A DNA stretch of 64,000 nt, from NCBI GenBank assembly GCA_027257055.1, contig JAPVLO010000146.1, positions 2,976,001 to 3,040,000 on the forward strand, in the 5' to 3' direction. Source of the stretch: Cephalopachus bancanus (Eukaryota > Chordata > Mammalia > Primates > Tarsiidae). The position numbers were made by a program, and so were the translations under genes. Under the pieces are notes generated by a model that was given only the letters and a program-made list of their open reading frames with translations, ran no database searches and was not told the origin of the DNA. This document shows positions 36,961-48,729 of this stretch, in pieces (the first letter of the stretch is position 1; every line of letters begins with the position of its first letter).

Positions 36961-37952
36961 AGATTTTTCCAAAATAAAAAGAAAGTAATCATGGGTTTAC
37001 CTTATGCAATATTTTAAATGGAGAAGACACTTAATAAACATGACATATCTGAATGTAGTGATTCTTTCCAAGTTATTGTGGCCAAAAAATTAAGATAGCA
37101 ACTGATCTAATGTTTCATCTACATCATTAAAAATATTGATAAATAATCACAAAGAGACGGCTGACAGTTGTGGATTTCTAAAAACTAAAGTCTTTAGAAA
37201 TTTTTTGATTGGGTTGTTGATTCGGAAGAATTATATTTTAGTGTCTTTTAAAACTTCTTTAGTATTCCATGTGAATTATTTTAATTTAATGATAATAAAG
37301 ATTTGTCATATCAGCCTGATTGGTTTCTCATTCTTCTCTGAGAAAATGGGGTGAGAAAATTATATTGATTTGTTGAGACCTGCTCAGTGTAACACTTATA
37401 TCTATTTTTATGCAGTGCCCTCCATCTTTGAAAATGTATAAATGAATTTTGATATAACTCACTTCAGAATTTTCTGGGCACTTTTCTTGACTTCCCAGCA
37501 AGTTTTAGATTGGAGGTGAAGTTTTGCATATGAACTCTTTGTTGATCCTCTTGTATCTGATGTTGCTGTGAAGCAGGTTTGCTGAAGTCTGTAGCAAAGT
37601 TTGTAATTTTCTCAAATTACCTGAGATGAAAGTGATTGGCCCTTTGGTTTTAAATCACTAACAATTTTTCCAAGTATTATTTCATGTTATTGTCTTTCAT
37701 GAAAGACAGTTTCTTTTTCTTCTCACATATTTGTTATTTATATTCCAAATTAATAAACCAAAGACAAAAACAAAATAGCAAAACTGGTTAGTGAGTTGTA
37801 TGTGTGTGTGTGAGAGAGAAAACAGAAGAAACAAGTATTTGCTAGTGTTTTACATATCTGATTTTAAATGTTCTCTCTCCTCACCCCAAGATGACATATA
37901 TATCTACTTTGATTTTCAAGAAACATTTTTTCTAGGCCTGATTATTTATTCT

Positions 37953-37954
<2 letters not shown>
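36961..37954. other. Unique AT-rich sequence
   Basis: No repeat family or exon recognised. A (TG)n of 7 units lies at about 37800. Confidence 0.4.
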
Positions 37955-38003
<49 letters not shown>

Positions 38004-38005
38004 TG
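37955..38005. repeat. (GT)n microsatellite
   Basis: About 25 GT units, one interrupted. It directly abuts the left end of the mariner element. Confidence 0.95.
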
Positions 38006-38531
38006 TTGGGCTAATGCATAAGTTCATAGCGTTTTTGCTTGCCCGTAGAATGCAAATGTCACATAATGGTTGACTGATCACAGTTCATCACATTTGCCAA
38101 CTCTCGGGTTGACTGACATGGATCATAGTGGATTAAAGCGTTTAAATGGGTTTCGTGAAAGCCCGATACACTTCCTGAACGTGGAAAATCACTCAGGTCA
38201 AAGTGCCCCTCTTTGAAACGACAAAACCATTTTCTTGCTGTGCGTTCCCCGATGGCATTTTCCCCACAAAAGGCACAAGTGTTTCGAGTCACCTGCACTG
38301 CCTCTACTCCTCTGTTAGACTCAAACAGAATATGTTGGAAGTCTTTTGTTTTTTTTTTCCACCTGATATTACATCTTTTTTAATCCCATAAATAGCACTA
38401 ACTTTCTTCAAATCTGCAAAATGCAAGGCGTATTCACAAGCACAACATTGTCACTCCAAATAACAAATAACAAATGATAAACTCCCAACACTGCAGTGTT
38501 GCCATGCCAAAACAAACTTATGCATCAACTA
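38006..38531 (-). mobile_element. Internally deleted mariner-type DNA transposon
   Basis: About 526 bp bounded by imperfect inverted ends: TTGGGCTAATGCATAAGTTC on the left, and a right end whose reverse complement includes TTGATGCATAAGTTTG. The left end continues GCGTTTTTGC, the same pattern as known mammalian mariner termini. The transposase reads right to left. Only its N-terminal part remains, and the left terminal repeat follows soon after, so roughly 0.8 kb (the catalytic part) is missing compared with a usual 1.3-kb mariner. The right end abuts a short (TA)n, consistent with TA targeting. Confidence 0.82.
38059..38340 (-). pseudogene. Mariner transposase, N-terminal fragment
   Basis: An open stretch (38298-38059) encodes a helix-turn-helix pair typical of mariner transposases: CAFCGENAIGERTARKWFCR, then FKEGHFDLSDFPRSGS, then HLNALIHYDPCQSTRELANV. 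In this family the N-terminal domain binds the terminal repeats and a C-terminal DD34D domain cuts and joins DNA. The C-terminal domain is absent. Upstream (to about 38340) the frame is shifted and stopped. The fragment ends at a stop close to the left terminal repeat. It is inactive, although the DNA-binding region is unusually well preserved. Confidence 0.85.
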
Positions 38532-38611
38532 TATATATGAATATATATATATGTATCCACATCCATATCTTCTTTTTACTTAAGTTGTTATAAGAATAGC
38601 TGAGGTGATTG

Positions 38612-38845
38612 AGAGCTCAATCAGGTACTGCAGTCAAATGCCTGATCTTGAATCTGAATTCCATCACTATTAAGTTTGTGGCTCTGGGCCATGTCACCTT
38701 TCTCTGTGTGCTATTTGACTGATCTGTGTGAGTGAAGATATTAAGAGAACATATATACATTTTGGGAATTTTAAGAGAGGTTGTGTAATATAAAGTGCAA
38801 AGCATAAAGGCTGGCATGGATTAAGAACTCTACAGATACTAACCA
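38612..38845 (-). mobile_element. MIR SINE
   Basis: Near full-length antisense MIR: TGAATCTGAATTCCATCACT, GGCTCTGGGCCATGTCACCT, TGCTATTTGACTGATCTGTG, AAGTGCAAAGCATAAAGGCT, then TACTAACCATTATTGTCATT. Confidence 0.75.
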
Positions 38846-39767
38846 TTATTGTCATTATGTTAATAAACTTACTGCTTGCATTTTCTATATTCTTTTGGAA
38901 AATTATATCTCATCTTTAGGTAACATGCCAATTTTAGCTTGATATTGCCAAATCATAGAATACAGGACCTCAAAGAAACTTAGTCCAATCCTTATTTTCC
39001 AAATAAGAAAATGAAAGTTTTGAGAAACAACTTAGCTGAACACATACCTATATATTAGAGGAAGAACAGTTTCTGATACTCTGAATATGGCTTTTTCTAT
39101 AGTTTGTTTATTTGTTTGCTTGATTTCGGTTGATAAGAGAAAATAAGTTTGTCCTCATTTAACTTTTATCTCCCTCCAAATTGTCCTCAACTGTACTGTC
39201 TTTGGATTGAATATGCTACCTCTTTAATAAGATTATGTCAACTTTCTAATACAGCTAAGAAAGTTTTCTTTCCTTTGATTTTAAGATTTCTACATAGATC
39301 CTTTCAGGGTTTTTCAAATTATGTAATCCTCTCTGTCCTCAGCTATTCTTAGATTTTTTTTCTACAGATTTACAATATTGATTTGCAAATAGGTCACACC
39401 TTAATGGTATGATTTTACAAGTCCTAGTTATCTTCCCTACAATTCTTCCTTCTTTCCAGTTGATGATAACTGAACTTCTGTTAAGAAAAACCTTATCCTT
39501 TTAACTTGAAACTTGGTTTATTGATGGAATAGAAACACCTCCAAAGTACTTCAAAATGTAATAAATTCTGTCTTAAATGAATGAGGGATCTGAGAAAAGA
39601 GGAAGGGCCCAGAGGAGGGTTTTGATGTCTCCTATGAACATCTTCAGTTTCACTTCAATATGTTAATAACTTTCATCCCCAAGTGATAAGTTATGTTTAG
39701 ATCCATAGAAATCTGTAAGAGGAAGTGACCTGTGAGAACCTTGTGTTCATTCTTTTCACAATGGCAG
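38846..39767. other. Unique AT-rich sequence
   Basis: About 38950-39040 (ACCTCAAAGAAACTTAGTCC, AATAAGAAAATGAAAG) resembles an ancient SINE or hAT fragment but is too diverged to name. Nothing else recognised. Confidence 0.4.
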
Positions 39768-39809
39768 GCAATATATCAACAGGTATAAAATAACAGGGCA
39801 CAATTATAA
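39768..39809 (+). repeat. Short dispersed duplication, copy 1
   Basis: 42 bp sharing all but a few bases with 40786-40827 (GCAATATATCAAC, then GTATAAAATAACA, then GCACAATTATA). Confidence 0.8.
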
Positions 39810-40785
39810 CTCAAAAAAATTAAATGCATTTGTCCAAAGACACCTATTTGTGGCAGCAGATGCTTCCTGTTGCCATTTCCCTAGACTGAACATCTTCTAT
39901 CTGGTAAATGAAACCCCGAGGTCAATTTTACTGTTCCACAATTAAGCCAGCCTCTATGTTCACTTTCCTTTATCTGCCTAAATTTGTAACCAGCTCTATT
40001 TCTTCCAATCTCAACCTCTGATTAGTTTCCTAACATTTTTATATTTGCAAAGTTAATAAATTTTAAATGTATAATTAAATAAATATCCTTAATATCAATT
40101 TTTATTGGTTGTTGCATTCTATACATTCTTTTATATATCTGGTCATATTGACTACAATTATTATTCCCCATGAAGAAGGCACACTACACACTTTGTGTGA
40201 ACACCCAACCAAAAATATAATTCATTAATGTATCAAACAGTTTGGAGTTCTTCTTGTGTAGTACCATATGTAAAAGTTGAATATATTATTTAGAGTTTAG
40301 AAATGCTAGATATACCAAAAGATTTTTAAATCATTGAGTAATTTTAATAGAAAGGAAAGTTGGGTTTTTATAGAAGCAGAATTTCATTGTAGACATGTTA
40401 AATTTGAATGATAGTACAAAAGAGAAATTCGAATATCCAGTGAGAAATATGCCTAAAGGAAGACAAAGATATGGAAGATTAGCAATGAGCTGACAATAGA
40501 CTTGAGCCATTTGGTAGTGAGGCTGTTACTTTGCAAAATTCAGTATGAAGACTTGTAAACCTATAGAGCTAAGGTGACTCATGAAGGCTAACTATGTTTA
40601 ATTAGCCATAAAGTATCTATTGATGATATTTTTAGTGTAGAATACATAGATGCTGCTTCTGAAATGACAAAAATTAGAAGACTGTTGGAACAAGGAAAAC
40701 AAAGGCACATGAAAAAAAATGTAGACAAATGAAATAGAAGCAAATGCAATGACAAAGACAATTAGTTTTGAAAAAGCAATTACAT

Positions 40786-40827
40786 GCAATATATCAACAA
40801 GTATAAAATAACATAGCACAATTATAT
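40786..40827 (+). repeat. Short dispersed duplication, copy 2
   Basis: Same orientation as 39768-39809, 1018 bp downstream. The flanking sequence is not similar. Confidence 0.8.
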
Positions 40828-40849
40828 TCCTGGGGATATGAAAGGGTGA

Positions 40850-41150
40850 ACTGAAGGATGAAGGTTAATTGGGAAATGCTTTCTCAGGGTCATGGGAGCA
40901 GAACAAGTTCTGAAGAAAGTGATGGGTATGAATTGGTAGAAAGGAACAGGGAAGGCATTCAGGATAGAGGGAATGGTGTGATCAGAAGAGGAAGTTGGAG
41001 ATCAAGCTCTATGTAGAAAATCACAGCTGGGTCTTTTTGCCTCCAGTGGAGAGGGCAGGTGAAAATTATCAAGAAGTAATTCTAGGAAGGCTGGAGGGTG
41101 GGCGGGGATTGGCTTGGAGGCAAAGGGCGGTGGGAATTCTAAAGAACCTT
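40850..41150 (-). mobile_element. L2-like fragment (tentative)
   Basis: Antisense L2-type words: GAACTGAAGGATGAAGG, GGCATTCAGGATAGAGGGAA, then GGCTGGAGGGTGGG. The match is by word order only. Confidence 0.4.
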
Positions 41151-41159
41151 AAATGTAAT

Positions 41160-44100
41160 AATATACTTTGAAAGAGACAGCATTTTCACTTAATTATACT
41201 ATATAACTCAGTTTCTAAATCTAACTAATAATGAATTCCAGTGCACAGCCTCTCATTGTCAAAATTACATGGAAATATATGTTCTTGTCCCACCCCCACT
41301 TGCTGTTGAACAAGTTTTTGTTTTGTTTTTTGTTTAACTGTAAAAAGAGGGTACACAGTGCCTGATGGATATTTGTTCTTGGCTAAAACTCTGCATAATG
41401 CTTTGAAATATTATTCTGCCTAGCAAATGTTAACAGTTGCTAATGTCATTCAAAAATAGTTGAGGAAAATATGTTTGTGAAACATACAGCTTTTACTGTC
41501 AAATCATTTCCTGAGTGAAAAGAAAATACAGTGGTACTCTGTTATTTATTGAATGGAAATCCTTTAACGTTGTCAAGGATTTCATCAAACTGATGCCTTA
41601 AATAAGTGGGAAGTTGTGTGTCCTCTGTTTTAATATCTCTTTTCTTCTGGAGAGACAGTCACCCCATTCAGCTGTCCAGATGGGACTACCACCCATCATA
41701 ACCCTCTTGGCCTCAGATAGGATAACCAGAGCATAACTACTTTGGAGCAATGCAATTATGAATTTCTTGAGGGGGAAAAAGGAGAGATAAGTTCAGGGAA
41801 GTCAGCTAACGTAGATCATGGGTAGTTCCAGGCAGCAAAAGGGTTAATCAGATTTTCATTTTAGATAGTCGCCTTAGTAACAATCAGAGAGCCCAGGCTG
41901 TATCTTTTCTATTTGTAGGGAATGTTTAGATTTACAGAGTAGCTTAGCTTATTATATACCTGCCTTGATTGCTGGATAAGGCTTGTGATTAAAAACAGAA
42001 TAAGATTCATTTTTATAATATTGTAAAGAAGAGCAAAGCATTAAAAATGATGTCACCGGTGGGCTAGGGTTCTGGGAAATTACTGATATTGGAACTCTGG
42101 TGCCGACAGGGCTTCTTGAAAAGTTAAAATAGATAAAGGCCAGCATCTTTTTGCTTCAACTTTTACTGAAAATAAGTGTGTTTTCCTCATATTTAAAAGT
42201 GAATTGGAATCCAATATATAAGAACAGGCTAATAATGTTATGAGAAATTGGATAGCAACTTCATATTTATGCCAAATTTCATTAAGCTCTTACTGATATA
42301 TTTGTTTATATTGTATATTAGGGACAATGTGTTCCTTCAATCGGGAACTGAAAAGAAATGCTTGAAAAGTATTTATTTTCAAAATATCCTAAAGAGAGGG
42401 CTAGTAACACTAAAATGTTAAAGTCCATAATTTATCCACAGTTCAAATAGCAGGAAAACAAACTCGACATACTGCTCTGCACATGGCCCCAAACCTCACC
42501 TGGAGAGACATATTTCCTAAGGGCAGAGAAAAACATTCAGTCTGTTTGCCAGGACCAAGCCTGTCTGGAGCAGCTGCTGCCAATTAGTGACAAGTGATAT
42601 GTAGTGAGGCCATGATACACATAGAGCTACCAGAGTTCAGCAGTTTCAGAAATTGCTCTCTGAAGAAAGAAGAACACAATTCTTCGGAGCATAGTTCATT
42701 CTAGTTCCATGCTAGTAGCTTGGTAACCACCAATGAGCCTACTTGAAGCATCTCAAAAGTCAGTGTGTCAGGCTTTCGTGGCCATTGAGTTTATATATTA
42801 TTTACAGACAGCTTCTGACTTACTTTTGTTTATTATATTAACTGAAAAATATCCAAGTTGCACCCTTGCCATTCCTCAAGTATCAAAGATTTAGCTAAGA
42901 GAGCCACTGGAGAAACTTAAAAATAAAATGAATAAGCACAAACTTGGAAGAGTTCAAGACTGTGTCCAGATTTGGAGAAAGGGGGAAAAAATTAAAACTA
43001 AAAATAACTTAATAATTATAGGTATATCAGTGCCATAGCAATCATTAATCATTTCAGTTCAGTCAGATTGCTTTCCTACTGAGAACTGATCCATGAATAA
43101 TGGAAGTATTTGTTTGTTTTACGATGAGAGAGAGAAAAATGTTCATTCTGATGCATGGGGTAATTTATAAGATAGGACACCTATACCTCCAACAAGGAGC
43201 CTGTTGTAAGGAAGGGAGTTAAAGGTGCTCAAAAACTCTAAGGATCAGGGAGAATGATTTTGGAATCTGGGAGACAGGAACAGAGATGGGAGAAGGCTGA
43301 AGGAGAAGACAAATCACGCTAAATATTTTCTTATGACCAGGAAAAAAAAAGGAAGCATTCCATCTCCTTTTCCCTACTTCTGACAAATGGCCATTTGGAT
43401 TAAGAGCTAAATAACCTTCTTGTAATCTAACCTTGAGAGTTGGCCATTTGTAATATTGAGTTTATTCCAGTTCTTTGCTCAGTATAGATTCTTTTTTTAA
43501 AGAAAAAAAAAACTCAGTAGATTTAAAATTTTTCAAGGATTTATGGACTGCCATTTGAGAAATATCAACATAAATAAAACAAAATATTCTTTTTACCATA
43601 TTTCAAGCATGCATTTTTACTACCAAAGAGATAGCTTTCCATTATGCATGATAAAAGTGTGTTTGTTTTCATGCTTGCTGTATTACGATTAAAATGAAAA
43701 CATCACGTTGAAAAAAAAGTCCATAAATATTTAAGAGGATCTGCCTCTGGTTTGAGAAACGCTGGTAAAAGTGAAAATGTATTTTGAGTTCCAAATTGTA
43801 CATTTCCAAATAAACTTTTACAGTCCATTTATAACTCTGACTCACTATTTTTTTTCCTGGTTTGGTTAAAAAATATCTTCAACACAGTCATCTAACATTA
43901 CCATCATAATAATGCCATTCCAACCAATACTGAAAAATAAAACAAGACTGTTGACTAAAAATAAGCTATAAATATTTAGTTGGAGTATGAAATAATTTTT
44001 CAAATGTCTAATAATATATCTAGACTTAGCTGTTTATTAGAAAGTCTGTGTATTTTCCTGTCTCCTTTGCTCTCTTTTTCTACAGGATCACTACATATTT

Positions 44101-44687
44101 TCATTGTGTGTCTATAACATTAATACTGAAGTAAAGGAGATAATTTTCATTTTATGTACTAGGGAAATGAAAAAAAGGATAATTTTCCTGTCCTTCTTCT
44201 GAATTCATGGGAAAAACTTGGATTATCATCCATTTATTTGACAGGGTTGCCCTCCATAACCATCTCAAAATTTCTTCCTCAGTGTCCAAATCACTTTTTC
44301 AATTATTTCTCTTCTCTTAATTCTCCACTCAAGCCATTGATTGCCTTGGGAAGTTTTTTATTCTCCCTTGCTTGGTTTTTGAAATTTTCCTCTTCACAAT
44401 TCCAAATTTAAAGCAAATCTTTTTGACATAACTGTTCTTGAGTGATCTTTACAACACCCAGTACAGCCATTGGCCATAATCAGTGATTAGTAACTATCTG
44501 TCAGTTGGTTCATTTGATTAAAATAGAGTTAAAATAATCTCAAAACAATGTATGTATTAATAATTAACAGCATCCAGAATAGGTGATTTTGTGATTTAAT
44601 TTGAGGTTTTCAATCAGTTGTCCAATGTGTCACCACAGGCCAAATGATGACTGAGGTCAGTAATGATTGTGTCAAGTAAAGCATGGC
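41160..44687. other. Unique sequence, nothing recognised
   Basis: About 3.5 kb with no assignable repeat, exon or RNA gene. About 41640-42120 and 42450-42800 are less AT-rich than their surroundings. Confidence 0.45.
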
Positions 44688-44766
44688 GAAAGGGGAGAGA
44701 GAGAGAGTGGGAAGGTGGCAGAAGAAGGGGTAGAAAGGGAAGGGGAGGAAGAGGAATGGGAAAACA
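44688..44766. repeat. GA-rich polypurine tract
   Basis: About 80 bp of nearly pure purine on the plus strand, with (GA)n at 44695-44707 and GGGGAGGAAGAGG-type runs. Such tracts can form triplex DNA, but no function is shown. Confidence 0.85.
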
Positions 44767-44922
44767 TAAAAGAACACTGGAGAAGATAATTGTAGACAAT
44801 AGGAATAATAATTATTGGAGCAAATGTCAAAATATTATGGATCAAAAACTGGATGAATGTTAGTCAGTTATGCAAGAACTTTAGTTGAAGAACATAATAA
44901 ATTTGTTACCAAAGAAAATCAA

Positions 44923-45213
44923 GCCGGGCTCAGTGGCTCAGCCTGTAATCCCGCGCCTTTGGGAGGCTGAGGTGAGTGGATTGCCTGAGCCCGCGGGTTC
45001 GAGACCCGCCTGGGCAACTTGGTGAGACCTCATCTCTACAATAAAATCAAAAATTAGCTGGGCGTGGTAGCGTACACCTGTAGTTCCAGCTACTTGGAAG
45101 GCTGAGGCGGAAGGATTGCCGGAGCCCAGCAGGTAGAGGCTGCGGTGGCCAGGAGCGGCCACTGCAGTCCAGCGTGGGTGACAGAGTGAGACTCCAACTA
45201 AAAAAAAAAAAAA
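44923..45213 (+). mobile_element. Tarsier-type Alu, intermediate form
   Basis: Sense dimeric Alu with CGCGCCTTTGGGAGG but still the undeleted CTGGGCAACTTGGTGAGACC. It carries a clear pol III B box (GGTTCGAGACC). A 22-bp perfect duplication flanks it (44901-44922 and 45214-45235; core TTACCAAAGAAAATC). The long perfect duplication suggests a fairly recent insertion. Confidence 0.95.
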
Positions 45214-45235
45214 ATTTGTTACCAAAGAAAATCAA

Positions 45236-46245
45236 TAAACGAACAACTTTGAAAAAAAAGACTGTTTAATGGCTTCACTGAGTTTTGATGGTGGGCTTCT
45301 GATATACTCTTTTGCCTTATTGATGACGAATACATACTCCAAAGCATCCTCATCAGCTTACCCTGTATACGGAGCAGGTCTTTATATGACCCATTAGCTT
45401 TCTGGTTTACCAGCACTCTTATTAAGATAAGGCTATTCTGTTTAAGATTCTGTTATGAAGAGTGAGGAGAAATTGGCTAAGTTCCAGAACAAAGCAGTAA
45501 AAATAGTACCGTGAGAAAAGATTAGGGTTCCAGAATATCAAATCATTTTACCCAAAAAATAGAAGTCAAAGTTACATGAAAAAAAAATAGAAGTGACATT
45601 ATGCAACTGTCTTTCAAGATCTGAAGAGATATCATTCAACTAGAGTTCTAGTTTCATTTTGAAAAGCTAAAAGGAAATGAAATTTACATCACAACTGGAG
45701 ACATTAAGATGAGACGTCCATATGGTCAGATTTTGGGAATCTAGTCGTTTATTAAAAGAAAATGCGCACACACACATGAAATTCTCCACTTGCCATTAAT
45801 TATTTCCAACACATCTCTTATTTTACCTGTTTTATTGTAGCCAATCACAGATCATTATATCTTTTCCAACAAGTCCAGGGACATGCACTAGTTTATTAGA
45901 CAATATAAGTGCAAGATGTTACGTAATTATTATTTTTCTCTCTGAGTTTAAGCATTTTAAATATGAGCATGCTGATTGTTTGCTTCATATGTTTTGAAAT
46001 ACCCAATTGCATTTCTTCGACCTTAACTCATTTATGTGAAATTTCCTAGAAGGGACATTTAAAGCAGTACTGATTAATTAGTTATTTCCTCAAATTTGCA
46101 AATTCCATGCAAAAAAGTTTCAGTAAGTCACCCCTCCTTAAAATCTTAGTCATATTTTATCTTCTGTAACAGTATCCTGAAATTAGCTGAGAAATTCTGA
46201 GGCTTTTTCTTTGTTTACTGAATCTAAGATCATTATGCATACTCT
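45236..46245. other. Unique AT-rich sequence
   Basis: No repeat or exon recognised. Confidence 0.4.
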
Positions 46246-46269
46246 AATGCATAATTATAATTATGCATT
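46246..46269. promoter_or_regulatory. Perfect 24-bp palindrome with POU/octamer-like half sites
   Basis: The half site AATGCATAATTA is followed directly by its exact reverse complement. A further ATTATGCAT lies at 46232-46240. ATGCATAAT resembles binding words of POU-homeodomain factors. No repeat family explains it. Confidence 0.4.
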
Positions 46270-47351
46270 CATGATGTTACTTGTGCTGGCTTAACTCAGA
46301 AATAGTGTGAAGCAGCTAATCTCGAAGCTACAGGCTGTTTCCCATCACTTAGATTCTGATCAGAGCTGTTTGTTGAGTCTTATTGGAACGCGGACTCTCT
46401 ATGCACCAGTCCCAAGGCTGGACCCTTCGTTATTATCATTAGTTTCACTCTCTGCCCTTTTTTCCTTCTCCCTAAATCTTTACTTTTAAGACAGGAAAAA
46501 CTACAAGATAATTTAGTTTTGTTGCATATGTTTAGTCTATTCACAGGAATTAAATGAGAGAAACTTTTAAAGTCCACTAGTTTATCTGTAATCCACCCTG
46601 AGTGTTATATGTAATAAATGAAGACAGTGTCATTTTTTTATGCTTAAGTGTTTTCTATCAACTGGCCTTATCCCTGAGTTTACTTTAGAATTGCTTAAAC
46701 TAGTCTAGTGCAAAACTATCAAACTTTCTTTCATATGTTGTAGAATGGTGAAATTTAGACCAAAAAGGAAGTTGTTCTGTTTATCTTAAAGGGTATCCCC
46801 TTATCGATATTTGCAAAGTGCTCACTGAGTGGCTATGGTGGGAAGGATACATTCTACTGCCCTGTGAAGGGTGGTAACACGTCTAATTTGATGACATTAA
46901 TTTAAAACACTCTTGGTTATTAAGAACTATAACTTGGATTAGTAATAGCACAACATGGAAATATATGCTGAAGCTTATTGCTTTATCTGGAGGTACACAG
47001 TCTCAGATATAAGGAAGACAGAGTAGTAAATAAAAACATTTTGCCCTGGTTCTGTTAAGGGACAATGAAGCAAATTCTGTTTGAGTTTGTAGTTTAGCTG
47101 TTCCTTTCTGCAGAGTAGAATTAGAGAAAATTTACTTCAATGTGAATCAGTGACAGTGTTTTGTGATTCTCAGATGTAATGGGGGAGACGCCACATCAAA
47201 GAGTGTGCATGGATGTTTGTGTATTTGTTGAAGGAATTCTATATTTGTTCTGAGACAGCGAGTTATATTTGTGCCATTTATATATTAAAGAAGACCACAA
47301 ACTTGTTTTTTAACATTAAGAAAGGAAAGCAAATATTTTTGGGGGGAGGGA
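46270..47351. other. Unique AT-rich sequence
   Basis: No repeat or exon recognised. Confidence 0.4.
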
Positions 47352-47880
47352 TGGGCTGTTTATTGTTGAGTTTTAGGAGTTCTTTGTATTCTGGATATTA
47401 AACCCTTATCAGATGTATAACTTACACATATTTTCTCCCATTCAGTGGGTTGTTGTTTTTTTTTTTTTTTTTTTTTTTGAGTTGGGGTTCCCCTCTGTTA
47501 CCTAGGCTGGAGTACAGTAGTTCGATCATGGCTCACTGCAGCCTTGACCTCCTGAGTGACCCTTCGGCCTTAGCCTCCTGAGTAGCTGGGACAGCAGGCA
47601 CGTGCCACTATGTCTGGCTAATTTTTTGGATTTGTGTGTGTGTGTGTGTGAAGATTAAATCTCACTATGTTGCTCGGGCTGGTCTCAAACTCCTAGGCTC
47701 AAGCAATCCTCTTGTCTTGGCCTCCCAAAGTGTGGGTTCTACAGGCATGAACCACCACACCCAGTCTGTGTGTTGCTTTAACTTTCTTGCTAGAGTCCTT
47801 TGATGCAAAAAGGTTTAATTTTAATGATGTCCAAGTTATCTCTGTTTTTTGGTTGCTTGTGCTTGAAAACAAAGATTTTA
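47352..47880 (-). mobile_element. Old L1 ORF2 fragment, split by an AluJ-like element
   Basis: Left part: GAGTTTTAGGAGTTCTTTGT and GATATTAAACCCTTATCAGA, then ATTTTCTCCCATTC. The right part resumes after the Alu with AGAGTCCTTTGATGC, AAAGGTTTAATTTTAATGAT and GGTTGCTTGTGCTT. The two halves are adjacent in L1 ORF2, so the Alu landed inside an older L1. Confidence 0.8.
47453..47768 (-). mobile_element. AluJ-like old Alu inside L1
   Basis: Antisense dimer with ATCATGGCTCACTGCAGCCT, TCCTGAGTAGCTGGGACAGC and CAAAGTGTGGGTTCTACAGG. It lacks the tarsier-type linker. The middle linker contains a small (GT)n (about 47635-47651). The target duplication is near GTGGGTTGTT / GTGTGTTGCT. It probably predates the split of tarsiers and anthropoids. 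Confidence 0.85.
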
Positions 47881-47972
47881 AAAGGTTGAGAAACACCAGA
47901 CAAGTCTGCTTCATGAGTTTCTTCTACTTAGAGTACATGAAAACCAAGAGCCAGTAAGTGCCCTAGACTTTG

Positions 47973-48127
47973 TGCATTTTGACCAAGGCAATCTAATTAC
48001 TTAATGACAAAGTTAGAACCAAACCTAAGATTAGTGAATTCCCAAATCATTTTTGAAAATATGTATAGCTAACATGAACTAGAAACTACTTTTTAAAACG
48101 GTCACAGACTTTGTAATCATGGGGGAT
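47973..48127 (+). repeat. Local duplication, copy A
   Basis: About 155 bp matching 48845-48993 in the same orientation: TGCATTTTGACCAAGG, ACTTAATGACAA, TTAGTGAATT, ATCATTTTTGAAAAT, GTATAGCTA and TAATCATGGG appear in the same order. Confidence 0.82.
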
Positions 48128-48729
48128 TTTACTTTGGTTTTGGCTTCATTTGATTTTAGTTGAAAAATGTGACAACATGCAAAACATTTTTAAAAACACT
48201 TAAGATTTTGGTATTTAAATTTAAAGCTTTTTACAGCATATGGTATAAGAAAAATTTACATTTTCTAAAATTTTTGTGCTAGATAAGGAATTCCCAATTT
48301 GGAGTCCAAGCAGGGATGTAGCGTAATTAGAAACTCAGTGTCCAGTGCCTTTTCAAACTCCTTCCCAATATCCTATAAGCAAGTTTTTAGATTTCATAAG
48401 TATTAGTAAAAACTATAAGTAGGAAATTTGGAGCAAATTAAAGTGGTATATTATTTTATATCCAATAAGCAGAGCTTTTCATCACACAAGGTAACATTTT
48501 ATTAAATATAGCTCCATTGTGCTAGTAGTGGTCAGATTGTCTCCTTTCTAGCCAATCTATTTAGTATATAAAGTAAAAGGTTAGTCCAAGTGGTAAAATC
48601 TCATATACATGTATATGTATGATACATTGATCATTCTGTTGAAGTTGGATAGACTAAATTAAATAGGCATAGTACTTTCCACAGAAATTTAATTGTTTCT
48701 TAAGTTTTATCAGTACACATGATAATTAT
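48128..48729. other. Unique AT-rich sequence
   Basis: No feature recognised. Confidence 0.4.

Noticed and set aside
44990..45012. tRNA-like B box GGTTCGAGACC
   Set aside because: It is the internal pol III promoter of an Alu. No cloverleaf can be formed, so no tRNA gene was called.
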